Origin: Latrodectus hesperus
Taxonomy: Eukaryota; Arthropoda; Arachnida; Araneae; Theridiidae
Assembly: GCA_037975125.1 (NCBI GenBank)
Contig: CM075853.1
Coordinates: 53,948,958-54,012,957 of the forward strand
DNA: 64,000 nucleotides
Direction of reading: 5' to 3'
Shown here: piece after piece, positions 47,466-63,000 of the stretch
Layout of the letters: each line of letters starts with the position of its first letter
Position numbering within the stretch: the first letter of the stretch is position 1
Notes under the pieces: generated by a model
Database searches by the model: none
What the model saw: only the letters and a program-made list of their open reading frames with translations
Told to the model about the DNA's origin: nothing
Translations under genes and position numbers: made by a program

Positions 47466-49394
47466 TAGTATTCATACGCAAAAAATGACTAAATAGGGAG
47501 AAACAAAATCAAAAATCGCAGGACTCATTTATCTTAAATTAAGAAAATCGGATATATTGTGGAAAGAGGTGTGGCATTTCCTCATAATAATGAATTGTAA
47601 TTAATGATGCATTTAAACAGCTTGCATCTGATTTCTAATTATCGCTAAACCGAAAGTTATTCTGGAAAATCTAAATCGTATTGTCAAATGGTATTCGAAC
47701 TATAAGTCACTTAAAATAGGTATGTAAATATTTTTTTTAAATGTTACACTTACACTGATATATCTTCAAATAATAATAATAATAAAATAAGATAATTAAG
47801 AATTAAAATTTTTGAAAGTGGTTGAAACAAAATAAAACTCTTGAACACCAGGTCTCTCATACGCCATCCCCAAAAACAAAGTAGTTTCAAAATTTAAAAG
47901 CAACTTTCCCCAAATCCTAGAATTAAATTACGTTTCTGGTATCTCTCTCCGCTTGATGCCAGTATAATTTTAGTTTCCACATTCGGATATGACAGAAACA
48001 GACTCGCCTCCAACATCCTCTCGCTCTAGGATCGCGGAGCACCACGGGGAGCGGCGTTCTTTTTAATGCAGCGTGGACATCGCATCGAAACATCTGTTCC
48101 TCGGATCCGAACCCTAGAAGCATCTGCTCACAGAGAGAGGTTATTCTTTTTTTTTTCATTCTGAAAATATTGCAGCTTGTTTTGGGGCCCCGAGAGAGGA
48201 ACCTGAAGAGATGAAAGTTTCATTTGTTCAGACAACCGTAATTCCGCGGAGGAAGAGAAGATCGAGAGCTGCTTTTGCGTCTTTTTTTTTTTTTCCTTCG
48301 TTAAAAATTGTTTATGATATGGAAAATGCCTTATTTAATTTCCTAACATCTAGTTTGATGTCCTACAGGAGGGGGTAGGATTGTATTATTTCAGTGCGGA
48401 GTTTTTATTTTGCCTCTTGGAATGTTCCAAGTTGTAACATGAATTTCCGATATTCGGTTAAGTCTTACAGAAAAATAAAAGTATTGAAGCAAAAAAGGTG
48501 AGATTGTAAGGTGCAGTTCCATGGGAACAGAAAGGTAAAAACGTCAACGGCTCCATTTCACAAAGATGCAATCACTCTTGTCAATTATAAATAACGCTTA
48601 TTATATATTATGTATCAAATAATATGAATTCAATAATATATAACGAAGTAATGTAATATCAAATATGCATATGAAAACAATACGTATAATTTATGTACGT
48701 AACTGGAAAGTCTCCCATTACCGATATACTTCTTAGAAATTACTTGAAATTTCAAAGAAAAGCAGTGTTCGTACCTTGGTTTGTGGTCAAGTTAGCCGAG
48801 TTGATCACTTGAATGGTCTATTAGAGTTTTATCCTTCATCTCATTCTTAATTCGGACATTGATGTCTGTTGTTGTTTTTATTTTAAAATATAGGTTTCGG
48901 TTAAATTAAACATTGTATGATTGTTGAGCAATAACAAGTCAAGCTTAGTGGTCAAGGCTCTATGGAAGGAAAATATAGAATTAGTATTTTGACGCTTTGA
49001 AGAACTGGTACGAGGGATGCATTTCTAATTTAAATTTATGCATGAGTTAAGCTGTTGGCATCTTATTTAATTTTACAAATTATTTTTATGACATACTTAA
49101 AATTTATTAATATTTAAATTAATATTTTGCCTTAAAAATATGCAATAGTGTGCAAAATTTATAAAAAAAAAAGTGTTTTTGGCCATAATTTCACGAGAAA
49201 TCCTTTAAGAGATATAAAATTCAGAATTGAGAGACACAGCATTTTGTACAAAAATGACGAAAGCCTAATTGCACAAAATGAAAACAATGCAATAAGTATG
49301 AAATCAAACTAAAAAGGTTTTATTGAGCTCACGATATTTTTTCACATGATTGTCATTTCAAGAAGAAGAACAAGAAGCAGGTGTTTCTTGGCAT
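47466..49394. other. Mostly AT-rich DNA around a CpG-containing block
   Basis: Only the block at 47930-48300 stands out. The remainder has no feature that I can name. Confidence 0.45.
47930..48300. promoter_or_regulatory. Locally GC-rich, CpG-rich block; candidate promoter or exon
   Basis: This stretch holds many CpG dinucleotides (for example atcgcggagcaccacgggg, attccgcggagg) in DNA that otherwise almost lacks them. It is non-repetitive within the window. A minus-strand frame is open from 48159 to 47923 but has no recognisable domain. A host promoter, 5' exon or conserved regulatory block is possible. Nothing identifies it. Confidence 0.3.
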
Positions 49395-50367
49395 GGGATA
49401 TGTCTTACATTTACTGTAACAGTTGCTTTGCACTATCTTTCCATACTGAGCACTAGATTGTCCAATGATTCTTGAGGCAAGTGTCCAATTCTCAATTCGC
49501 ATTTGTTTTAGTTGTTGGAAGTTTCTTGAAGGATATAATCATGCCTCAAAGCATCTTACTCATGATTTAAATCAAGGGAGTACGGTGGACTATCTATTTA
49601 AGGGGTACCTTTTCTCTCCAGTTGCTGCTGAACAGCAGGAGTTTATTGTGGCCATGCATTGTCATTCATATGAACGAAGTTTGCTCCATTGGTACCGCAG
49701 AACAGACGCACATGAGGAAGTATCACCTCTTTACAATAGAGATCTCCGTTTACCGAATCTCTGTCGAAAACGTCTAGTTCAGTCCACCCATTCAACATAA
49801 TGGCACCCCAGACGGCAACTCTAAGGATCGCGCTCCATTTCCGTGATGTTACTTGGATGAAACCGTCTCCCGATCTCTCTACAAATTAACTGGCTTTGAG
49901 AATTGCTTGTGGCACTGAAATAACACTCCTCTGCGACTCCATTGATGAGATGTCCAGTTTCTGTGCTCTTTGTGTGTGTAGCACTCTAAACGGTGAAATC
50001 CATGGCCAACTTTCAAAGGGATCCGGCATTTTGAACGGAGAGCAAATTGGCCCTTTTTGTGAAGGGGTATGGACAAGGTAAACCGCGACAGTTGTTGCCT
50101 CTTTGTTGTACACAGTTTCTGATAAACTGAGCTTGCTAACAGGTTTCGTTTTTTTTACAAGACGATATCTATTGCAGTTTATTTAAGGTGGACGCCACCA
50201 ACCTTTCTGACAGTTGTAAATATGGTTTGGAAGGCTTTCTAAGCACGCGAAACGACACTTCTGTTAATTCCGAACTCTTCAGCTGCACTAGTCACCCTAC
50301 GTCCCTTTTCCAGCTTTCCGATCATTCTTCTGCATGTGAAGTCGTTCGGGTGATTTCTTCTAGCCAT
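49395..50367 (-). pseudogene. Tc1-like transposase pseudogene
   Basis: From an ATG at 50367 the minus strand reads MARRNHPNDFTCRRMIG, then TSAAEEFGINRSVVSRAWKA, the helix-turn-helix region of a Tc1-family transposase. Around 50030-49900 it reads PLKVGHGFHRLECYTHKEH and WTSHQWSR, just before the first catalytic aspartate. Around 49850-49600 pieces such as RFHPSNIT and MNDNAWPQ represent the catalytic core. Several stops and frame changes are present. The family moves DNA by cut and paste at TA. The pseudogene lies directly downstream, on the same strand, of a LINE 3' end. No terminal inverted repeats found. Confidence 0.82.
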
Positions 50368-50555
50368 ATTTCACAAATGAACTTCACTTGCAGCGAACGT
50401 CTTTTTAATTGCGTCCCCGGCATTCCTTTTATTGTAATCCTTATGCTGCGAGCCATTGAACACAATCGTTTTGCGTCCGCTCATGTCAGCTATGATATTT
50501 TGTTTCTGACATTTGCATGCCCATGGTATTTCTACCTAATTGCGTGCTCATTGTA

Positions 50556-50700
50556 CTCTTCTTCTTTTTAATGGGCTTGTACGGTACTGGGCACCTCTGC
50601 TCCATAGAATTTTGTGCCATAGCCTCAAGTCCATCAACTCTTTCACACTGCAGTAAAAAATAACTTGCAACGTTGTTTGTATTTTAATTTTGTTTTGTCT
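50556..50700 (-). mobile_element. LINE 3' end (GAA-tailed family), diverged
   Basis: On the minus strand gagcagaggtgcccagtac and acaagcccattaaaaagaag match the 3' UTR and tail of the LINE family at 42134-42586. The upstream limit is uncertain. Confidence 0.55.
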
Positions 50701-50715
50701 AGCAGTGTATCAATT

Positions 50716-50998
50716 GCCGCCCACCTTGTCTAGAGGTCAGTGTGCCTGACTGCGGATAAGGAGGTCCTGGGTTCGAATCCCGGTTCGGGCATGGATGTAC
50801 TTTTTCTCTCTTTATCTATCCTGTCTTTGTCCCTTCCTTGTATGAATGAAGTGTGAATGGTTGCCTATCCTATAAACGGGTACCTATGGCATGTGTGTAC
50901 TGAAGAAGTCGAACTCTACACCAAATATGGTTTAGTTGGAAAAGTGGAGCAGCGCACCCCATTTTGCCATCCTAGCTGGCACACTACAACAACAACAA
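50716..50998 (+). mobile_element. tRNA-derived SINE-A, full length
   Basis: The copy has the tRNA-like head (gcccaccttgtctagagg), a perfect B box (gggttcgaatcccggttc), the full body and an (AAC)n tail. A 13-bp duplication, cagtgtatcaatt, flanks it at 50703-50715 and 50999-51011. The exact duplication argues for a fairly recent insertion. Confidence 0.92.
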
Positions 50999-51011
50999 CA
51001 GTGTATCAATT

Positions 51012-52219
51012 ATAAAATGAAAGTGACACATTGATGACTTCAAAATTACGTAGTTAATATTATCAAATTTATAATAATATATTCATAATAGGAAAATAAA
51101 GTATAGTAAATAATTGTAAATTTAAAGGAAAATGAGGAGAGACAATTTTAAAATTAAATTAAATTGATACGAAACTACTCAAAAAATAAAATAAAATTAA
51201 ATAAAAAAAATTAAGCTACGATACTAGAAGTTTTTTATTTATCATTTAGTACAATGCTAAAATAATTGAAAACCAATTATTTTATAAACCAGTTTAAAAT
51301 ATGCTGTTATACTAATCAATCCCTTTATAGACACTAGTAAGGATTTGCTAATTTATAAAATGAAATGCTATGAAAAATTTCAAAAGTAATAACAAAATAT
51401 TATCGAGAGTTTTGATTTACACTGCCTAAGAATAATAATATTATGGAAAGACATTTTGAAGTTCAACAACGAATTTCAAAATTATAAATGAGAAAGAGAA
51501 AAGTTTCATAATAGAATTTTTAAATTTTCGGTTTTCAATTCATATAATATAATTTTTGCAGGCAGAATACCAATGTATATTCAGCTGATTTGAAAAAATT
51601 ATCTTTTTTTTCAATTTGGAACATTTTTCAATATTGTGAAAATATTGACATTTGTGTAAATGCCAACATATTCGTTTTCATGAGGGAATTAATTTCAGCA
51701 ACCAAAAAACCCATGTTTAATTTTACATTTGCGTTTGCCTTCATACTGTCAGAGATAAATTTATTATGTTATGAAACATTTTTTGAATGATTTATAAAGA
51801 TTTCAGATATCGCATTTGCTTGCGGCCAGTTTTCAACGAATGTTCTTAATCTATGTTCTTCAGTTCTTAAAATATATTTGGTCCTCTTGTGTAAATATGT
51901 TTTTTTGTTAACTTAAATTCTACATTTTAAATATCTTCATGAAACAAAAAATAATAAAAAGCTAACACTATAGTTATATATATATGTATATATATTTGGA
52001 GAATTTTTTCTTCCGAAATGTGAGTTTTAGTGTCCAATATTTTATGACAAGCTCATATCCTGCATTTTTTAGGCTCCATTGTTTATTAAAAATAATAATT
52101 TAGGGAACAAATTAATTTAAATTTTAATTAAGACCAAATCGAGGTTATGTGAAAAGGTATTAGTTGATTTTTGAATTCAATTTTAATACCTGCGATACGA
52201 TTTCAGTAGTTTATTTTTC
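51012..52219. other. AT-rich DNA, nothing recognised
   Basis: No feature could be supported. Confidence 0.5.
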
Positions 52220-52345
52220 CCTATAAAAGTCGGTGCCCGGAGACTTAAATGAAATCATAAACTAAGTCAAGTGATGAGATCGACACATGAACTGGCACCG
52301 TCCTCTTTACGCCATGACACACCAGCCAAGAAGTTCCATATTTAA
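52220..52345 (+). repeat. SINE-C-related fragment
   Basis: The layout cacatgaactggcaccgtcc followed by gccatgacacaccagc resembles 37985-38025. Only the 3' half of the family is present. Confidence 0.4.
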
Positions 52346-53699
52346 TTTAAAACAAAATGTTACTTATCATTTCTGAATTTTATAAATATAATTTGTGTTT
52401 AAAATAATCCTTATGTTACTTATTTTGCTTTATTTCGATCAAAATCATAAATTACGGAGATGCCTATTGCATCATACATGAGAAACGATAATGTAATCAA
52501 AAACTGATAAACAATTCGTAAATAAAGGCCTCTGTTCCAGTTAAGGATGTTTAAAGTTTACAGTTCGCTTACACATAAGCAAACTTGATTTAAACTTCCT
52601 AAAAGCAATTGCACTATAAATGCAAAGTCAGCTGCTTTTGGGCGGATGTTTAATACTCTCTGAAAAGCTATTGAAGCACTCGGACTGTTTCAACACATTT
52701 GCATGGAGCCATCTGCCCTGAATTTATGAGACTGAATCGACACATTTACACTTATTAGAATTGCTAATAATCATTTGTTGTCTCATACTGGGATTATTTA
52801 TAGCTTACTTAATTACTATTTGGGATTTAAACATGTCTTTTAATTAGGGGATTAAATTTAGAACTATGCATATTCTGTTAAGTTTATTAAAATTATTTTG
52901 GAGAGACTTATAAAATCGTAATTAAGCTCTTTATTATGTTTAAATTTTATATATGATCTATAATTTAAATAATATTTTTGAAAGTAGAAATTTTATTTTT
53001 ATGACCACTTAAAAACATTCAGGCTAGTTCAGAATTTCAGGAAGGCCTCAGAAATACTATGAGAGCAGTGGCCTTTAAATGATTCGATAATAGAAATAAA
53101 TATTTTCACTTTTAGAACTTCTTTTCTAGATAGGAGTCTAACAGATGTTTATTCAGTAGTTGCAACCCTTCTACAGTTGTTGATGAAATTAGTAATGGTT
53201 ATATATTATGTAAAAAAAGCTGTTAACTAATATTCATGATTTACACAAATCAAATAAATTATATCCTATTTTATTTATCTGCTTAAAAATGCTTGAAAAA
53301 ATTGATTCTTGTGTCAATAGTTTTACTAAATGATTATTGTTAAAAGTTTCGATCATTTATGATTTATCACTGTCAGCACCGATTGTAATGAGGGATAAAA
53401 TTAACTTTATTATTATAGATATGCTTGGCAGACGCGGTTTTCAGTTAAAAATTCTCGCGTCCATATAAAAATTAAATTTGATTTTGTAGATATGACCAAA
53501 AAAATTTAGAAATAATTAACTGTGAAGGATTATTTAAAATAATTTATAACTTATTTCTGCACTGTTTACAAAGTGAAAAATCATAAAAGAAAGATGGTCG
53601 GTTAATAAATAATATTGTCTTCTCGTATCATCTTATCTCGTATTATATAACTGCTCATTTTCCAAACTCTATTTTAAAATAATTTCTGTCACATAAGGT
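52346..53699. other. AT-rich DNA with a more balanced block
   Basis: About 52440-52770 is non-repetitive and of more even composition, which may be conserved non-coding DNA. Otherwise nothing. Confidence 0.4.
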
Positions 53700-53712
53700 A
53701 ATGCTTTGGTAT

Positions 53713-53792
53713 ATTGGAGTTAATAGTACAAAATGCTGATAAAAGCAGAGGTGCCCAATGACATACAAACCCAACTCTAAGAAGAATAAGAG
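53713..53792 (+). mobile_element. 80-bp LINE 3' stub with imperfect duplication
   Basis: The insert matches the LINE 3' UTR at 42509-42586 (ttggagttaatagtac ... aacccaactc) with an agaagaataag tail. Flanks aatgctttggtat (53700-53712) and aatgcagtggtat (53793-53805) form a 13-bp duplication with two differences. Confidence 0.72.
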
Positions 53793-53805
53793 AATGCAGT
53801 GGTAT

Positions 53806-55684
53806 GAAATTAGTTGACATTTCTGGCAGTTTTTTCATTTGTAGCTACTTATTTCGACAGTTATTGTTATTTCGTTAGTTATTTTATTATACTTCTCCAT
53901 TATCATGTTATTATTAGTACATACAAGTAATTTTAAAATTATAGCACATTGTTTTTTTGTGACATTTAAAGCTTGAAAGTGTTTATTTTTTTTACCCAAA
54001 CACACACAAAATAAAAATTAAATTAAAAATACTGATGTTTCCCGTAATTAAAAATTTTCTTTTGTGATTATGAAGGCCCAATACGGTAAGCCTTTTTACT
54101 GTGTAATTTTATAGGTAAAGCACAAGCAGACCATGGGTAGCATAGAAGGTACATCAAAGGAAGGAAATTAAAAATTTAAGTATAACAACTTAAATACTCT
54201 ATTACAAATGTGCAAAGTTTATGTCTCCGGATTAGAAAGTCCGAGTAACAGAGAAATCTTATCAAATAACCACTGTATTGATTCGACCTAATACCTTCTC
54301 CGATATAATTTGTAAATGTCAACCTCCTTCAACTTAGTTCCAAATTTCGAAGAGGTTGATTGCTTAGGGAGACTGAAACCGTTGACCAATCAGCAAAATA
54401 CAAGATCTTATTGTACGCACTTGTCACGTGTCAATTACTTAACGCCACAATAATATTCCTAATGAGAAAAAACTTAAATTTTAAGATTAATTACGTTGAG
54501 GGATTCATAAATAAGCAGACGAAAAAAGCAAATGAAACCTAATAATAAGTAGGAATGAAAAAAAATTCAATTGATATTTTTATGACTTTAGTTATATCAA
54601 AATTTAACAATATAAACTCCATTAAAAAATTATTTTAATTTTTTTCTATTTCCTGTCTTGTGTGTGCCTTGATTAAATAAATCCAAATAATATAATCTTT
54701 TAATATTTTATTTTGATTTAAATGATGTTTAGAAACAAAATTAAAATTAGCTACAAATTTCATTATATGAATTTGTTGACTGACAGATCGCTTTTGAACA
54801 TATTGTCGCACATATGAGTGACATACAGGCATCCAATGTCACCGTATAATTATACCAATGTATTGTTATCGCCCCACCACTAAATTTCATATTTTTCAAG
54901 GAAAAAAAACGTCGGTAAAATATTCCCACGCTCTTAACAAAAGAAATACCCTCACGATGTCAAGAAAAGCAATTTGTTGCTTTATAATTATGAAGCTAAG
55001 AATTAAATTTCCCTTCGGCCGGAAATCCGATAGTTCTTAATTTTGACCGCGGGACACTTTGGATCAGAAGGAGATAAAAATGCTAACTTCAACAAATTTA
55101 AAAGTGACGCAGAAGTGAAGAATGCGAAAATGCCAAGGAGAAGAAAAGGACGTACACATGCAGAACATCCTGTTGCGCAATTATTTTTCATAATAACTTT
55201 TTTTTTTCGACTTCTTTCCTTCTACAGCGTGAGACTGGATAGTGCAACGCCCCTCAAAATTATTCCGAAAAAGAACAATTTCCTTTTAATTCCTCGTCGT
55301 GGTCAGAATCTCTGCGTGATATTTTAAAGGATCTAAAAAAAGTCGCGCAATTGTCTGAACTTTATTAGTTGTTAACCTAGCTTTGAAAAAACAATTACAC
55401 ATTTTAATATTATTTTTTGGATAATTTTTGCGTATTTTTATAAACTTACCTATATCTGATTAAAAAAAATTTAAAAGAAAAGGATACTGTACTATTGTAA
55501 TGATATAAAATTTCAAGTTTTAAAATTTTTCCATTTTTATATTATTTTTATTGCCATTTTTCAAAAGAATATTTGATGGATTATCGAGAGATATGTTAGT
55601 ATATTCAGTTAAAGTATTTTAAACTGTAATAGCTTAAGCTTTCAGGAAAAACTGTTATAATATGTGATAACGAAGAGCAGATTT
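53806..55684. other. AT-rich DNA, no gene recognised
   Basis: Open frames at 54990-55330 are short, lack recognisable domains and show no repeat match. I see nothing I can name. Confidence 0.45.
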
Positions 55685-55892
55685 ACCATGGCATTATGGT
55701 TCAATAGTTAATGCTCTTTGTAAGTGAAAGTTCTGGATTCAATGCCAGCTACTGTGAAACAACAAACGACATATCTGTGTCTTTAGCTCCCGTAAGACGT
55801 TGATGCTGGAATGAGGTGCGCAACATCCATCTTCTGTTGTTCAGTATTGAACTCAAACTCTAACACTCCGAAGACTACCACTAGGCCATGGT
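55685..55892. repeat. Two convergent tRNA-like heads in inverted orientation
   Basis: The left end (accatggcattatggttc, with B-box-like ggattcaatgcc at 55735-55746) and the right end read on the minus strand (accatggcctagtggtag, then gagttcaat) both resemble degenerate tRNA-type SINE heads. The outermost 8 bp are exact inverted repeats (accatggc/gccatggt). Identity as a SINE is tentative. Confidence 0.35.
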
Positions 55893-59774
<3,882 letters not shown>

Positions 59775-59783
59775 AAATTCCCG

Positions 59784-60062
59784 CTGCCCAACTTGTCTAG
59801 TGGTCACCATGCCTGACTGCTGATAGGGAGGTCCTAGGGTTCGAATCCCGGTTCGGGCAATGATGTACTTTCTCTCTCTCTATCTATCCTGTCTTTGTCA
59901 TTTCCTTGTATGAATGAGATATGAATGGTTGCCTACCCTATAAACGGGTACCTATGGCATGTGTGTACAGAGGAAGTCGGACTCCACACTAAAATATGGT
60001 TCATTTGGAAAAGTGGAGCAGCGCACCCCATAATGCCAGCCTAGCTGGCACACAACAACAAC
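59784..60062 (+). mobile_element. tRNA-derived SINE-A, full length
   Basis: This is the cleanest head of the family (gcccaacttgtctagtgg, B box gggttcgaatcccggttc), followed by the body and an (AAC)n tail. A 9-bp duplication, aaattcccg, lies at 59775-59783 and 60063-60071. Confidence 0.9.
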
Positions 60063-60071
60063 AAATTCCCG

Positions 60072-63000
60072 ATCATACAAGGAAATAAGCACGCGAATAA
60101 TTCTCGAAATTATAAGAAAAGTATACAAATGAACAAAAATCTACATTTGAATACTTATATGCACAACAGTAATACTACCAATCTTATTACTGGAAGAATG
60201 ATAAAAAATTATTCCCTTCTTACAAATTTATAAACTTACTTTAAAAGAAAAAAATATATTCTGCTTTTTTTTTTTTTGCTGAAATGCAAATAATCGGGAA
60301 TTTACTTAATATTGTTTTTCATTCCATTATTCGAAAGAATATTGTATTGAGGGCATTGCAGTAATATAATTTAGAAAGGTACCCAAGCAGTGAACGAAAT
60401 AATCTGCCGATAAGTTCATTTCCGGTCTTTATAATCACTTGAAGTAACAAATAGCCCATTAAGAACGTTTCCGCCACTTGGTCATCAAAGAAATTTCAGA
60501 AATCCCCAGTTCACCAGCCTTCGTGTGGAGAAGGCGAAAGCGAAATTCCCACAGAAGTTATAAAAACCGCTATCTCTCCTAGCAACAGAGGAGAAATTTG
60601 GCGACCAAGTCTTGCATTTCCGGCCATATACCTAGCTACGGGCGATACTATTTCCTGTCCGCTCATCAGCCTTGGTCGCTAAGTGCCTGTTGGCGAATTT
60701 TTTCCCCTTATCAATTTATTAAACCTGTCGTATTCTCGTTCTACCTGCTGTTTTTTCTGCAGCCCTGTAACCCCTTCTGTCACTGAGTATGGGCGTTATT
60801 GTGGGAAAGGGTTCAGTTTTTTCTTTTGTTGATACAACGCACCGGATTACTGCAATTAGATGATTTATTCTATTAGATATGTATCGATTAAGATGGGATG
60901 AACCTCCCTCTCACGTTCTCCCATGAAACAATAAAGAATTTAGTCATTTCTTATCAATAAGAATCTTATGCGGTTTATTATATAACATTTATTTGAAATA
61001 GTTCCTATGTTTTGTTAATGAATTTAATAAGAGATTGCTGCTAATAAATTAATAACAAAAAATTATATCGAATAATACCCTTTTATCTAAAAACAATTTA
61101 CATTAAACTTTCTAAAAATTTCAATTTCAGTGTTTCTTAATGAAAGACAGTAAAATAATAAAAAATGGAATTATAATGAGAATTAAATGTATTTTGTTCA
61201 TAGTATAATTTTAAGCAGCTATTAGTCTCATAGAATAAAACTATGCTAAAAACAATACTTTTTTCTTTGTTATAAAAAAACTTAAATGACAAAAACATAT
61301 AAATAAATTATATGTGTAATATAGAATTTCAGCGTTTGAAATTAAAACAGTGATTTTGGATAACTTAATACATTTAATCGATAAATTATGCCTCTTGCTC
61401 CCCAATGAAATTTTTTCTACTATCAGTATTCATCAACGTTCATGAAATATCATTTACCTGAAATTAAAATTAGAAAATACATTATTTCTGAAATTTCAAT
61501 CACAAATTTGATTAATAATTTTTTCAGAAATTTTTGTCATAATTCTCAGAAGAATGGATCGACGAGGGTTTTTAAAGAACGTTTAACAACCAAATACTTA
61601 TACATGAATATTTTCAAAACTGTTCGGTTTTATAGCAAAATAAGCTAAATGTTACAATTAACATGCTTTTCCTGTTTTTAATAAATATATATTTCATCAA
61701 AGAATTATCATATTTGGTTTAATTATAAATTACTTAATCCACGCGAAACTATAGTTTTATGAAAATAGAGTATTTTATCTAACTTCATATTAATATATTT
61801 TTAAGTCATGATTTAAGCTATTATAGCAGTAATCGCAAAGTACATCATGAAAAATATTTCGAAGAATTCCATGTATATTTCGGTTAGTAGGAATGTATCC
61901 AGCTTCAGACTTTTAATGACGTTGTTGATGACGTCAACGTCAGATTCAACCCTACAAAATTCGTGGAATTGTTCAGCAAAAAATTCGTTAAACATTTGTT
62001 TAAAAATCTTGAATATTAATACTTTGGGGAACGTGTGAAATTTGAGTCTAATGAGTAATTTGGTTATAGAAAAGTTCCTCATTAATTACCATTACATCTT
62101 CAAAAGAAAATCAGTGTAACAGAGAGACTGGAAAAAAATTAGATTTCAAACAAAAACTAGAATTAAAAGAAAACTAGATAATTAATTGATTTACAGATTA
62201 TTGACTGTACAGTTATAAAAAATACATAGTGCCAGGCATTTATTGTGTAGTTATAAGTAATAAATCAAAATTAGGGGAATTTACTCGAATATTAAAAAAT
62301 TGGACTAAATATATATAAACTGCATCATAATTGTTTAATTCTTAAATTAACTAAAATAATATTATTTATTTTTCACATTATTAACATGATTTTTTCTTTC
62401 ATCTTTCACGTGTATCATTTATTTAAAAGTGGAAAAAAAATATTAATTTTTCTTGTGAATTTTATTTTTTATAATTGGATAATTGAGACATTTTGGCTAG
62501 TTAAATTATTTTTTATTTGCAAAATTATTTATTAGATTTCTAGAAAAACATAGTTATTTATGATATTTTTATGCTGAAATCAGTGTAATAAGATACCAAA
62601 GATGTCACTGAAGAATATTATTCTATCTGAGAAAGATTTTCTTCAAAAAGAGTCAGCCGACGGGAGAAACATTTTTTTAATTTGTAACATTTTGACCACT
62701 TTTACTCATTACTCATTTAATTCTAGATGGAAAAAAAACCCTTAACTTTTTTCTTCAATATTTAAATCCCCGCTGAGAGGTTTCGAAATCACATGTCTGT
62801 AGAATAAAGTGTTTTAGAATTAATTTTTATTTCCTTAGTTGTGTGTTTACCAGAGATATATCCTTTTTAAGAAGGGATTATATGAAATCTAATTCACTGA
62901 AACTTCTAATTTAGTTTCGGAAGCAAGAGTCATATTTCGCCCACACGCAAACATAGATCAAGCTAAGAAGTAACGCCGATGTCAACGTCCTTATCTCATA

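Noticed and set aside
49350..49380. Another GAA-tailed LINE 3' end (aagaagaagaacaagaagc)
   Set aside because: It lacks the LINE 3' UTR sequence seen at the other copies, and the GAA-like run alone is not diagnostic.
49465..50571. Plus-strand open frames at 49465-49800, 49896-50081 and 50188-50571 as genes
   Set aside because: They are antisense to the Tc1 transposase pseudogene, whose conserved blocks are readable on the minus strand.
55043..55327. A 94-residue host peptide
   Set aside because: Low-complexity basic and hydrophobic stretches with overlapping open frames on the other strand, and no supporting motif.
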